From a virus: a stretch of 64,000 nucleotides of DNA. Location: positions 62,001 through 126,000 of the IMG/VR virus record IMGVR_UViG_3300035070_002905; one strand, written 5' to 3'. Of the stretch, positions 8,912-17,430 are shown one piece after another. The notes under the pieces were generated by a model. That model ran no database searches and was not told the DNA's origin. It saw nothing but the letters and a program-made list of their open reading frames with translations. Position 1 is the stretch's first letter. Every line of letters begins with the position of its first letter. Both the position numbers and the translations under genes were made by a program.

Positions 8912-9135
8912 TTCTAATGCAGCTAACTGTAATTATCGCAAGTGTACTATCTAGTGCCCTGTGCTTTCAAAAGGCATGGAGTGCAGAGGGCCACGACTGG
9001 TTCTCTCTATGGAATATCCTAGCGTTTATCGTCCCTATGGTCATGTTCGCTCTAATGGGTCTGGGCAACGGGTTGATGGTTCCTCTACTTCTACTGGCTC
9101 ACTCGTATTCTGAGAAGCTGTGGGAGAGAGGCTAA
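8899..9135 (+). CDS. Small membrane protein, 78 aa
   Basis: Two or three hydrophobic helices (MLILMQLTVIIASVLSSALC; IPMVMFALMGLGNG-type; LMVPLLLLAH). The ATG at 8905 is an alternative start with better spacing from GGAG at 8893. Likely an inner-membrane protein; function unknown. Confidence 0.65.
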   Translation: MAMLILMQLTVIIASVLSSALCFQKAWSAEGHDWFSLWNILAFIVPMVMFALMGLGNGLMVPLLLLAHSYSEKLWERG

Positions 9136-9263
9136 TGGGTATGCTACTCGGCGTATTTATTCTAGTGCTATTCGTGTACTTTTTACTGGTCAAGATGAAG
9201 GGAGGAAAGGTAGTCTCAGGGAACTGGGACTGCGGAGATGATGACGACTACAAGGGATATTAA
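9135..9263 (+). CDS. Tiny single-pass membrane protein, 42 aa
   Basis: ATG overlaps the previous stop (TAATG). One membrane helix (LLGVFILVLFVYFLLV) and an acidic cytosolic tail ending DDDDYKGY. Confidence 0.6.
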   Translation: MGMLLGVFILVLFVYFLLVKMKGGKVVSGNWDCGDDDDYKGY

Positions 9264-9345
9264 AGAAAGACGCAGGGCCCTTCTGGGCCTTGCAATTACG
9301 TGCATGTTTTTATTTGGTGCTGCATGGGCATGCGGAATGAGCTAA
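9238..9345 (+). CDS. Possible 35-aa membrane peptide
   Basis: Short basic N-terminus (RDIKERRR) and one hydrophobic helix (ALLGLAITCMFLFGAAWACG). It overlaps the preceding gene; the ribosome site is poor (GGAG directly before the ATG). Reported because the positive-inside pattern is convincing, but it could be chance. Confidence 0.35.
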   Translation: MMTTTRDIKERRRALLGLAITCMFLFGAAWACGMS

Positions 9346-9358
9346 TTGGAGTAATACT

Positions 9359-9628
9359 ATGAATTTACGATTAGACAATCGTCGAGTGTCTTGTAACGAA
9401 CTTAAGGTACACGGCGTTATTTACCATATGTTCTCTGTATGGTTTTCACAGGATGAGATAGACGATGGTCTACATCGTAGAGTCAAAGGATTGACTGGAC
9501 AGTACTTCTACTCGGTTGTAGACGGCCCTTCAGGTTGCTTAGATCGACAGGATAGCGGGCAGTCGTTTACCTTTGGTACGCTGCGTAAACATGAGATCAA
9601 ATCTCTAGGAGAGCTACGTGGCAATTAA
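9359..9628 (+). CDS. Hypothetical protein, 89 aa
   Basis: GGAGTAATACT precedes the ATG. Beta-rich, no recognised family. Its end overlaps the GTG start of the next gene. Confidence 0.6.
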   Translation: MNLRLDNRRVSCNELKVHGVIYHMFSVWFSQDEIDDGLHRRVKGLTGQYFYSVVDGPSGCLDRQDSGQSFTFGTLRKHEIKSLGELRGN

Positions 9629-10031
9629 ACTGTATAGCGCATTAGACACCGATATCATCTGCACTACCTTTATTGAAGGTGTACGCGTAGACTTCGGATG
9701 GCATGAGGATATGCATCCTCCTACACACTATTCCATAGACTACGATGGAGAGATCTACATAGGTACTCATGCATTCTGGATTGCATCTGAGCCTCATGAG
9801 CTTGATGATGACGGAGACCTGGTTGTCAACTGGAACGAGATGAGTGAGGATGGACATCAGGTTAGTCTAATAGGTAAGTGGGGTGAATTTAATACCGGCC
9901 TGTACGGCGAGCTTACTCTGGTAGATGTCGAAGGTCCTCCTATTATCGAAATAACTAAATACGGAGAGGCGGAGAAATGTAACTGCGCCGACTGCCGACG
10001 AGAGAGGGAGACCGAAGATGGGGATGTATGA
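9618..10031 (+). CDS. Paralogue 1 with C-terminal Cys cluster (CNCADC)
   Basis: 137 residues, GTG start with AGGAG six bases upstream. Shares with the next gene the pattern D-x-I-I-C-T-T-x-I-E-G, F-x-W, PPTH, DYDGE and a C-terminal C-x-C-x2-C. The Cys cluster could bind zinc. No known family; tandem duplication with gene at 10018. Confidence 0.65.
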   Translation: MAIKLYSALDTDIICTTFIEGVRVDFGWHEDMHPPTHYSIDYDGEIYIGTHAFWIASEPHELDDDGDLVVNWNEMSEDGHQVSLIGKWGEFNTGLYGELTLVDVEGPPIIEITKYGEAEKCNCADCRRERETEDGDV

Positions 10032-10449
10032 CGCCCAGCCAGATGACATTATCTGCACTACCGTTATCGAAGGTAAGCGAATCGACTTCGCCTGGCCTGA
10101 AGATCTATTGCCTCCAACTCACTTTAACTTTGACTACGACGGAGAGTTCATCGTAGGCAATTATCCTTTCTATGATCCGGATCGCCCTCACCATGAAAGT
10201 AGTCTATCCACTAACTGGGCTACAAGAGACGGTCTCTCATTTATGGATGGGTACCTTGCTACCGGCGTAGGATACACTAACATAGAGAACTCTGCACTTA
10301 GCGGTGAGATTACTCTGGTAGAAGTCGAGGAAGATACTCTTATCCAGTATGCCGAGGGCACTTCTAAGAGGGAGGAAGTCTCCTGTGAGTGTCCGGACTG
10401 TCGACCTGATATGCATGCCAGCGATGAGAACTATGCGTTAGGCGCATAG
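10018..10449 (+). CDS. Paralogue 2 with C-terminal Cys cluster (CECPDC)
   Basis: 143 residues, tandem duplicate of the gene at 9618 (DDIICTTVIEG, PPTHFNFDYDGEF, CECPDC). It overlaps its copy by 14 bases and closes the plus-strand operon before a bidirectional terminator. Function unknown. Confidence 0.65.
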   Translation: MGMYDAQPDDIICTTVIEGKRIDFAWPEDLLPPTHFNFDYDGEFIVGNYPFYDPDRPHHESSLSTNWATRDGLSFMDGYLATGVGYTNIENSALSGEITLVEVEEDTLIQYAEGTSKREEVSCECPDCRPDMHASDENYALGA

Positions 10450-10451
10450 CA

Positions 10452-10480
10452 AAAGAGCCTCACTAGGAGGCTCTTTTTTA
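10452..10480. terminator. Bidirectional intrinsic terminator
   Basis: Perfect 10-bp stem (AAAGAGCCTC / GAGGCTCTTT) with loop ACTAG and T-runs on both strands, between convergent genes. Confidence 0.9.
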
Positions 10481-10482
10481 GC

Positions 10483-10875
10483 TTATGGGATAAGTTCCCA
10501 GTGCGGTAGATCGTTAAACTTCTGATCAGTCGTACGTTTATCACCATCCCAGTCACCACCGTATCGAACTTTGATACCCAACTCTTCAGCTACGCGGAAT
10601 ACGTAACCTGCAAATAGGTAGAATCGTCCTAGGTCGTCCCAATCGATAGGATATGGCGCCACGTCTACTGCAATCGAAGGAGAAGTGTTGTGCTTACTCT
10701 CTGGATACTTCAACTTACTCTTACCAGTATAATACGCCTGGTTCTGTTCGTCTTCTCCACGCTCTCCGCAGAGGATACTACAGTCGAAAGTCTTAACGAC
10801 TTCCTGGAAGAGGCGCTGGAGGTCTGGATGACAGGTCTCTAGACGCGCTCTACTTGATTTTCCGAATTTTGCCAT
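10483..10875 (-). CDS. Endolysin: M15-type (T5-like) L-Ala-D-Glu peptidase
   Basis: 130 residues from the ATG at 10875 (CAGGAG upstream; a longer reading upstream lacks a ribosome site). Zinc ligands are visible: SKHN (His), AVDVAP (Asp) and the C-terminal PHWEL (His), the H-x(n)-D ... H pattern of VanY/T5 lysins. Length matches the T5 endolysin class. It probably cuts peptidoglycan at lysis. It lies at the end of the tail operon, after a hairpin at 10927-10956. Confidence 0.85.
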   Translation of the reverse strand: MAKFGKSSRARLETCHPDLQRLFQEVVKTFDCSILCGERGEDEQNQAYYTGKSKLKYPESKHNTSPSIAVDVAPYPIDWDDLGRFYLFAGYVFRVAEELGIKVRYGGDWDGDKRTTDQKFNDLPHWELIP

Positions 10876-10926
10876 TATGTCACTCCTGGGCGGCAGCCCT
10901 CTGTAAGCCATTCTAAGAGACTTTGG

Positions 10927-10956
10927 CCCTAAGGCATGCCATTGGTCACCTTAGGG
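10927..10956. repeat. Inverted repeat between tail operon and endolysin
   Basis: CCCTAAGG and CCTTAGGG, 14 bases apart, with no T-run. It could be an RNA processing or stabilising hairpin between the 10964 gene and the endolysin. Confidence 0.5.
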
Positions 10957-10963
10957 TCTAATC

Positions 10964-11356
10964 TCATCGTGCTGGCGTTTCTGGAAGCGCTGGATAGGTC
11001 TCTACGACCTCTGGAGCCTCCAAGTTGTATTCGATTAGAAGTAGATCAAATGCTGACTTCATGACGGTGATTACGTCATCGGCCAGAGCTTCAGTTGAAA
11101 CCCATTTTTTAGCATCTGTGTACTTACATAATCGCTTGCCAAAGTTACTAGTCCAGTCGGTACTGTAGTCGGGATACTTGGCGATCTCGTCAAGGTGCCC
11201 AACTACCTGCCAATCGAGTAAACTGCCGTCTAGATCCACAGTCCACAGAAAGATATTCCGTGGAAAGTCTACTTCACTATTCGTATCGTCTACTACGGCT
11301 TCTACCAACCACTGACCCGAGTCAAAGCTCTTCGTGATAGTTAGATAGTTTGCCAT
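10964..11356 (-). CDS. Hypothetical tail-cluster protein, 130 aa
   Basis: Start chosen at 11356, where ATG overlaps the previous stop (TAATG). C-terminal proline-rich end (VVETYPALPETPAR). No family recognised; last gene of the baseplate block, perhaps a tail accessory protein. Confidence 0.65.
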   Translation of the reverse strand: MANYLTITKSFDSGQWLVEAVVDDTNSEVDFPRNIFLWTVDLDGSLLDWQVVGHLDEIAKYPDYSTDWTSNFGKRLCKYTDAKKWVSTEALADDVITVMKSAFDLLLIEYNLEAPEVVETYPALPETPAR

Positions 11357-11856
11357 TAGATATACCTGATTCTCCACTGAAAGATTAACGAGAAGGCATC
11401 GGTCTTAGAGATAGATCGGAACGTCTTGATATTGAACATATCACCTGACTCCTTGAAGAGTGCAGTCTCACTGATCTCCTGTCCATTACCCTCATCCTGA
11501 CTTAGCGAGTATACGATCTGAATGTATACCTGAGTATCATCAGTAGGATCGCTAGGAGTAATCGTCACGTCTGTGTTGATACCCGTATTGATCGGAGCGT
11601 ATAGATCGTTGTTAGTAGGATCTGGTGCGATTGGACGTAAGCCCTCTGGATCTAGCACACCGCCGGTCCCTACCTTGAACGTATTCAGTAGATCGAACGG
11701 TGTAGTGTTATCATATAGGAATGCCAGGTGATGACGGCGGCTGGGCATGGTGATCGTATTGCGCTCTGTCAGCACATGCTCCTGATTACCGTCCTGGTAT
11801 TCCTTAAAGATTGTTAGCTCTCCGTATGCGCACGGGGCTGATTCTTCCAACCTCAT
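11356..11856 (-). CDS. Putative tail/baseplate structural protein, 166 aa
   Basis: Beta-rich with a pattern seen in small phage tail proteins: early RNTITMPSRRHHLAFL, an FKVGTGG segment, then ISETALFKESGDMF and a C-terminal strand SLIFQWRIRYI. Located directly after the large wedge-like protein and translationally coupled to it by overlap. Assignment from context and general pattern only. Confidence 0.5.
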   Translation of the reverse strand: MRLEESAPCAYGELTIFKEYQDGNQEHVLTERNTITMPSRRHHLAFLYDNTTPFDLLNTFKVGTGGVLDPEGLRPIAPDPTNNDLYAPINTGINTDVTITPSDPTDDTQVYIQIVYSLSQDEGNGQEISETALFKESGDMFNIKTFRSISKTDAFSLIFQWRIRYI

Positions 11857-14054
11857 TGTAGTCTCCTTATTACATTAATTCGCTCAGCTACACCAGTATC
11901 AGTAGTAGGTACGCCACCACGATTCATGTACATAACTGGGTTGGCACCTCGTCCGAGTTCATCGTCTTCGAGGTAGTCATCGTATATCCCATCTGCTCTA
12001 CTACGGTCTAGTAGGAACCTTGCCTGATTCTCTTCCACCATTCCTCGAGTAATCTTAACGTCGGCGCCTGCGCCTACTGGATACTCGTATACGGCACGTA
12101 GATCGTCTGCGTCTTCTACCGGGAACATCGTAGGGACTTGCTTAGTAGCATCTACCAACCAGCCCACCGTCCAAGTATCGTCATCTACCCTCTGGAAGAA
12201 TAGCTTACCGTCAGACTCGATATCCGCCACTGAAGGTGCGTACATCTGGTATGCGTAAGGCGACCACTTAGGGTTTAATCCTACATTAGCGTACGGGAAG
12301 TTAAAGTCTCCCGAGAACTCTGCTAGGATGTTCTGTGTACGCGTTACGATGTTATCGTAGTGCTCGAACATATCGACGCTACGTAGGAAGTACTGGGCTC
12401 TACCGTTGATGTTAAAGCTTGGGTTCACATAACGTATTTTAGTTACTACCTCGTTAGCTGTCATCAGGTATAGCGGCACTACGTTCCTATCGTTGAACGT
12501 TACCGTATCTCCCAGAGGGAAAGTATCGGCAGATACGACTGTACGAGTTATACCAGATTGGATATCCGGTCTCGGGTTGCCATCTCCATCGAATCCCTGC
12601 GTATTGTAAGAGCGGTAACCCCTACTGATAACGCCACGGCTTGTCGGCTTATTAGTATCTCCACGTGAACCCATTAGAAGTCCAGTGTACGCCCCGTACT
12701 TATCTCCGATAGTCTGGAACTCTGGAGTCCACCCTGAATTTCCAGGCCAGTCACCGTAGCCGAGTAGAGTAGCAGTGTACTCAGAGCCTTGGAATCGGTT
12801 ATACCAATGCTTACCGCGCAGGAAGTAAGGTCGATACTCGGGATCGGTAGGGTCCTCGTAAGATGCTCCGCGGTCCATATAGCGAACGCTAGGAGGTGCA
12901 ATACAGGTATCATCTAAGTGAGACTGTGCGTCGTACTTAAAGTCGTCTACCAGGTTAACCGGCTCGTCTTCCAGTATCGCCTTCCATACGAAGATCGGAA
13001 AGGTATACGAAGGCTTGGCGTAGTTAACTAGTCGCTGTGCAGTCGTAAAGGCCTTAACGGTCTGGTCGGGCTGAGGCGTAATGATTACCTGGAACATATG
13101 GTGCTTTAGGAAGTCCTGCATCATACGGTCGCCTACAGATCCTGGAGAACAGCGCCCTACATCTCGTGAGGAGTATCCATTAAGAACTTCATTAGGCAGA
13201 TACACGTTGTACCACCATTCGCCGTTATCGTAGTAATCCTGTACTTCAATCCAAGAGGATAGTAGTTGGCCTTCCTGTAGAGTGTCGCCTACCGCTAGGT
13301 CTGGATACATACCGTAAGGAAGTAGGTAGCTCTGACTTGCGGTAAACACTAGATGGTTACGATTAGTCAAATCCTGAGTAATACTAAGGACTTCTTCCGT
13401 AGCACGCGCGTATGGCATTCCCATTGTAAGGTTAACGCCACGCTCGATGTTACTCTTATTAGGTCCATTGGCGTATAGATAGTAGACACCTTGAAGGAAT
13501 TGCTTGTAGTTGAATACAGAGTCTTCCTCATCGAATTCTACTAGGCGCCCGAAGCTGTTATTGATCCACTTATCGTCGACCTCTACGTCTGACATCCAGA
13601 TAGCGTATTGTGGAGTACCCGTCTCAGTGTACCGTACGGGGAACTTATATTCGCTAATCGGCTTGTTAAACTTGATCGTACTATTAGTAGTGTTGATCTC
13701 GTAATCTCTGCCATTATTAAGCGTCTGGGTTGGTAGTAGCGCTCGGTTCATCAAGCGCTCTGCAGACCAGGTACCGTCTACTAGGTTGAACTCGGTGAGA
13801 TCTAGAGGATCTACCGAGTCGCTATCGCTTAGTAGCAGTAATTTAATACGTGTATGGTAGCGCTTCTGGATGTCATCAAGGGAGATCCCCGCGCTACGCT
13901 GTAAGAAATTGCTGTACACCTCTGCCAGACTAATCGTCTCGGAGGCTAGGATACCTTCTACTAACTCAGAATCGCCAAATACGTTGGTCCAGAAGTCCGA
14001 AATGCCGTACATATAGACTAGGGAACCATCGCTAACATTTGGTGCTTCTATCAT
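11853..14054 (-). CDS. Putative baseplate/tail structural protein, 733 aa
   Basis: The ATG overlaps the stop of the gpJ-like gene (ATGA). The N-terminus has a helical opening (ISLAEVYSNFLQRSAGISLDDI); the rest is beta-rich with many aromatic residues. The position right after gpJ is where wedge connectors (T4 gp7 or P2 gpI equivalents) usually lie. No sequence motif proves this. Confidence 0.5.
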   Translation of the reverse strand: MIEAPNVSDGSLVYMYGISDFWTNVFGDSELVEGILASETISLAEVYSNFLQRSAGISLDDIQKRYHTRIKLLLLSDSDSVDPLDLTEFNLVDGTWSAERLMNRALLPTQTLNNGRDYEINTTNSTIKFNKPISEYKFPVRYTETGTPQYAIWMSDVEVDDKWINNSFGRLVEFDEEDSVFNYKQFLQGVYYLYANGPNKSNIERGVNLTMGMPYARATEEVLSITQDLTNRNHLVFTASQSYLLPYGMYPDLAVGDTLQEGQLLSSWIEVQDYYDNGEWWYNVYLPNEVLNGYSSRDVGRCSPGSVGDRMMQDFLKHHMFQVIITPQPDQTVKAFTTAQRLVNYAKPSYTFPIFVWKAILEDEPVNLVDDFKYDAQSHLDDTCIAPPSVRYMDRGASYEDPTDPEYRPYFLRGKHWYNRFQGSEYTATLLGYGDWPGNSGWTPEFQTIGDKYGAYTGLLMGSRGDTNKPTSRGVISRGYRSYNTQGFDGDGNPRPDIQSGITRTVVSADTFPLGDTVTFNDRNVVPLYLMTANEVVTKIRYVNPSFNINGRAQYFLRSVDMFEHYDNIVTRTQNILAEFSGDFNFPYANVGLNPKWSPYAYQMYAPSVADIESDGKLFFQRVDDDTWTVGWLVDATKQVPTMFPVEDADDLRAVYEYPVGAGADVKITRGMVEENQARFLLDRSRADGIYDDYLEDDELGRGANPVMYMNRGGVPTTDTGVAERINVIRRLQ

Positions 14055-15619
14055 TCGTTCGCTCCTATGGTCAGATTACGTAGGTAGAACTTCTCGGTCG
14101 GGATCGTATCATAAGTATCCACGATTGTAGTAGAGGAAGTAGTCAGATCTCTCGCTACCTTCTCTCCGGTTAAGTTCAGTGGAAGTACAAAGTCGGTTAC
14201 TCCAGAAGAGTAGATCGCTTGGATCACTTCGCTGGCGTATAGAGTACCTCCGTTAGGGATGCTCGCTATGTAAGTCTCTACCGCTGTACGAGTATCCGTA
14301 GTGTCAGTAGGCGGAGTACCGTGCGTAAGGATATTCACATCGATAAATACCGGTACGAACGCCCTTGCCAGGTAGTCTGCTGTAACTACTCGATTATCCT
14401 CGCCGTCAAGCCATGTCTGCACACCGCCTAGCCCTGAGAATACCTGTGCGTCCAGCGTAACCTTAGCGTTCGGCTGGCCTATAAAGCGAACCTGAGTGAT
14501 CTGCTTAGAGGATAGCCCCATATCTAACTCGCCTACCAGCGGAACGCCGTCCGTATAGGTAGTACTATTAGAGATCTGCGTAGTAAACGGTGTGTTTGCA
14601 GGGACATCGTCTGGATCTGATCCAGGAGGCGGTGCACTAGACTGCGTTATGCTAATTACCGGACCTTCTATGTTGATCAAGCCGGCTGCGTCAGTAGTAA
14701 ACTGGTTCGACTGGATAATCGGGTCTGTATCTACTAGGATATCTGTAAAGCCGCCACGATGGTAATCGATAAGATCGCCGTAGTTAGGGTGTAACGGGTC
14801 AATATTCTCAATCTTAATCAAATCGCGGTATAGGTAAGGACTTCCTAGCCCGAATACCTGCACGCTATTGATGTAGTTGAACTGATCGGTAATCAACGAG
14901 CGTATAGAACGGTCATTTATCAGGTTACGCGTAGAGATCGAATCGTATGAGCGGCCTACCATCTCGGTATTCGTCTCGGCAGCGATCGCCTGCTGCGAGT
15001 TATACAAGATCTCGCCCTGTAGGAAGTACGGAGAGAAGATCGTGAAGTATAATAGGTCGCCTTCGCTTAGGTTATACTCAGTAGTCTGTCCCTCGGACTG
15101 TAACGTGATGTCTACGTACCATAGATCCTGACTGTTATCATACTCGAAGTAGAACTGACCGGTAACTGGAGTAGTAACTGGCGGTAGTACTGTAGTATTC
15201 GCTCGTGGAGTGAAGTACAGAGTATCATCGGTAGAGAATCGAGCGGTAGCAGGTATCTGTACGGCCGTAGGAGTTCCCGTAGGAAAGCTAAAGTACAGTC
15301 GGCTAACTACCTGTGCGCTAGTGCCCGTCTTACGGGTGATGAAAAAGTTGCTCAGACGGCGATCTACGATATCTGCATCGGAAGCATCCGTGATATTGTT
15401 TAGATCAGACTCGTCGAAGTAGTAGGTGATAGCCTTCTGGATCGATGCCATCATTACTGCATTAGGTCGGACGATCATGTCTCTAATAGCAGTACCCTGT
15501 CTGAAGTCATACGTCGGGAACAGAGCTGATAGATACTGAGCTGCGAATACTTCCGCCTCTACAATATCGGCTCTCTCTACCGTTATGCCTTCTATAATTC
15601 CAAATAAGTTAGTAGCCAT
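14051..15619 (-). CDS. Baseplate wedge protein, gpJ/gp6-like
   Basis: 522 residues. The N-terminus holds the family pattern AQYLSALFPTYDFRQGTAIRD, followed by a helix and a beta-rich middle (YFSFPTGTPTAVQIPATARF). The C-terminal part has the typical IDVNILTHGTPPTDTTDTRT and YIASIPNGGTLYASEVIQAI. gpJ-type proteins join the wedge to the hub and sheath in contractile tails, so this supports a myovirus. Neighbours: gp25-like upstream. Confidence 0.85.
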   Translation of the reverse strand: MATNLFGIIEGITVERADIVEAEVFAAQYLSALFPTYDFRQGTAIRDMIVRPNAVMMASIQKAITYYFDESDLNNITDASDADIVDRRLSNFFITRKTGTSAQVVSRLYFSFPTGTPTAVQIPATARFSTDDTLYFTPRANTTVLPPVTTPVTGQFYFEYDNSQDLWYVDITLQSEGQTTEYNLSEGDLLYFTIFSPYFLQGEILYNSQQAIAAETNTEMVGRSYDSISTRNLINDRSIRSLITDQFNYINSVQVFGLGSPYLYRDLIKIENIDPLHPNYGDLIDYHRGGFTDILVDTDPIIQSNQFTTDAAGLINIEGPVISITQSSAPPPGSDPDDVPANTPFTTQISNSTTYTDGVPLVGELDMGLSSKQITQVRFIGQPNAKVTLDAQVFSGLGGVQTWLDGEDNRVVTADYLARAFVPVFIDVNILTHGTPPTDTTDTRTAVETYIASIPNGGTLYASEVIQAIYSSGVTDFVLPLNLTGEKVARDLTTSSTTIVDTYDTIPTEKFYLRNLTIGANE

Positions 15620-16116
15620 TATTCGTTCACCGTAATCCCTAAGCTAGTGAATGGAAGTGCGATAGGAGCCGATTCGCCTGCACGTGAGATTAGCTGGACG
15701 TTAATAGCTACGGAGTCATCTGTAGAGATGATACCTAGAACCTTCGCCGACTCTAACTGTGAGGTCGTTCCTGCAGAGCTGATATTGAGGATAGACTTAG
15801 TCTGAAGCTCTGCCTGCTTAATTGCACTCTCTATATCCGAACGAAGAATGTGTAGGTCCGACGTCTGGATATTTCGTTGTTGGTTAAAAGTAGAAAATGA
15901 CGTACCGCGTGTTCCGTGTATTACATCGGATCGGGGTGACGTCATGAGTACCTTCATAAATGTCTGTGCGATCTTCTGTATACCAGAGATACGCTTAGGG
16001 TTCCTACCGAACCCCAGATCGATTGCACCTTTAGGATAGCCTTCTGGGAAATCGAAAAAGAGGACGTCGTATGTAGACGTCCCGTCTAAGTTTGCTGTAT
16101 TACCTACGCGTGCCAT
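15619..16116 (-). CDS. Putative gp25/gpW-like baseplate wedge protein
   Basis: 165 residues. The segment IQKIAQTFMKVLMTSPRSD followed by GTRGTSF resembles the gp25/W pattern (helix, then G-T-R-x-G). It directly precedes the gpJ-like gene and its end overlaps that gene's start by one base, the usual order W-J. The C-terminal extension is longer than a minimal gp25. Confidence 0.65.
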   Translation of the reverse strand: MARVGNTANLDGTSTYDVLFFDFPEGYPKGAIDLGFGRNPKRISGIQKIAQTFMKVLMTSPRSDVIHGTRGTSFSTFNQQRNIQTSDLHILRSDIESAIKQAELQTKSILNISSAGTTSQLESAKVLGIISTDDSVAINVQLISRAGESAPIALPFTSLGITVNE

Positions 16117-16475
16117 TAGTTACCAGCCTCCTTCGCTTGTTGGAGCAGGTTATTAGACTGCCTGTTGTAGTTCCACTTAGCAATGTTGTCCGTCTCTTCC
16201 TGAAGGGCATCTGCGTAGTAGTCTCCACGGCCCATTAGGCGGATGGCGTACTCTGCTGTCTGCGCCAGGTTATCTCGATACCCTCTAATAAGTGCAGCCT
16301 CGGGCTGTCCAGGTCGATCACCAGATACGGATTGAACTACTGCTCTTACTGCAGTGAAATCATTCGGGTCTCTATCGTTGAACTCTTCTGGTACGTTGAG
16401 AGGATCTTCGAGGTATAGTCGTTTACTCTCTAGGTACACCAGGAATTCATCATACATACCAAGAAGATTATCCAT
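16116..16475 (-). CDS. Hypothetical protein, 119 aa
   Basis: Helical, with Tyr/Asn/Gln-rich C-terminus. GGAGAAGTACG precedes the ATG. Lies between the sigma-like gene and the baseplate genes; overlaps the former by eight bases. No family recognised. Confidence 0.65.
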   Translation of the reverse strand: MDNLLGMYDEFLVYLESKRLYLEDPLNVPEEFNDRDPNDFTAVRAVVQSVSGDRPGQPEAALIRGYRDNLAQTAEYAIRLMGRGDYYADALQEETDNIAKWNYNRQSNNLLQQAKEAGN

Positions 16476-17157
16476 CGTACTTCTCCAATAGGCTCTGAAC
16501 TTTATTTTTTAGCTTACGCTGAGTATAGTTCAACTTGTTGGTGTCCATACCGAACTGCTCGGTCATATCTGCCTGACTCATACCGGAAGTCTTACTATCG
16601 AAGAACTTCAATTCGTCGGGCTTCAGGTTTTCCTTAATGTAGTTCAGCTTGATAGTGTCATCAGAGAACTGACTGGCTACGCCTGCGACTTCCTGACGAG
16701 ACTCGTAGATATCCTGGAACAGGTTTTCCTTAAGATCCACTACCTCTTTAACCGTCCAGTTAAGGCGAGTAGCCAGTTCCTGATCGGTAGGTGCACGTAG
16801 AAGCTCAGACTCTAGATCGTCTAGCGCCTTCTTGTAGTGCTTGAACTTACCCTGCTGCTTATCTTCCGACATACGCACTACGTTCTGGTAGGTGTAGTTC
16901 AGACGACTCGCCTGGGCGATATGGTTGAATACGTGTGTTGAGAGCTTAGCACCTTTACTAGGATCATACGTCTCGATACCCGAGATGGCGTGCTTAGAGA
17001 TCTCTGCCTTAAGCGCTGCGTCGGGTAGCGAACCGGATAACTGTTGGTGCTTCTTATTGAGGACAGGCTGGAGAGCCATTAGAACCTTAGTGCGGTCCTT
17101 CATGTTACCAGTCTGTTGATATACTTGATACAGCTCGTCTTCTTTATACTGTGCCAT
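16468..17157 (-). CDS. Sigma-70-family-like transcription factor
   Basis: 229 residues. Region 2 is readable at about 55-95: A-I-x-G-I-E-T-Y-D-P-S-K-G-A-K-L-S-T-H-V, then NHIAQASRLNYTYQNVVRMS, matching the YDP-x-G-x-x-F-S-T-x-A core. A region-3-like helix pair follows at 114-145 (APTDQELATRLNWTVKEVV), and a region-4-like helix-turn-helix at 190-225 (SQADMTEQFGMDTNKLNYTQRKLKNKV). It probably directs host or phage polymerase to late promoters; (C/G)TAAAATA motifs are candidates. Its place inside the tail operon recalls late-expressed regulators. Confidence 0.75.
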   Translation of the reverse strand: MAQYKEDELYQVYQQTGNMKDRTKVLMALQPVLNKKHQQLSGSLPDAALKAEISKHAISGIETYDPSKGAKLSTHVFNHIAQASRLNYTYQNVVRMSEDKQQGKFKHYKKALDDLESELLRAPTDQELATRLNWTVKEVVDLKENLFQDIYESRQEVAGVASQFSDDTIKLNYIKENLKPDELKFFDSKTSGMSQADMTEQFGMDTNKLNYTQRKLKNKVQSLLEKYDG

Positions 17158-17420
17158 TAGACTTCTCCCGATAATACTTTCGATGTTACTACAGTGTACG
17201 CGTAGTTGAGCATGAACTGCTGGAAACTCTTGCTATACTGCCTGTTAATGAAGCAGTTACGTGCAGTAGAGTTCGGAGCGAGTTGCCCGGATACGCTATT
17301 AGGTACAATGAAGTAATTACGACGTTTCTCGTTGATGAGGTCACTTGACGACTTATTACTGTTGGTCGGAAATGAGAGGGACGGCGGGGAACCGCCCTCT
17401 GGATAACGTCTACCTTCCAT
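17157..17420 (-). CDS. Hypothetical protein, 87 aa
   Basis: Start taken at ATG 17420 with AAAGGAGTCAAG upstream. Basic, Ser/Asn-rich N-terminus; stop overlaps the sigma-like start (TAATG). No family recognised. Confidence 0.6.
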   Translation of the reverse strand: MEGRRYPEGGSPPSLSFPTNSNKSSSDLINEKRRNYFIVPNSVSGQLAPNSTARNCFINRQYSKSFQQFMLNYAYTVVTSKVLSGEV

Positions 17421-17430
17421 CTTGACTCCT

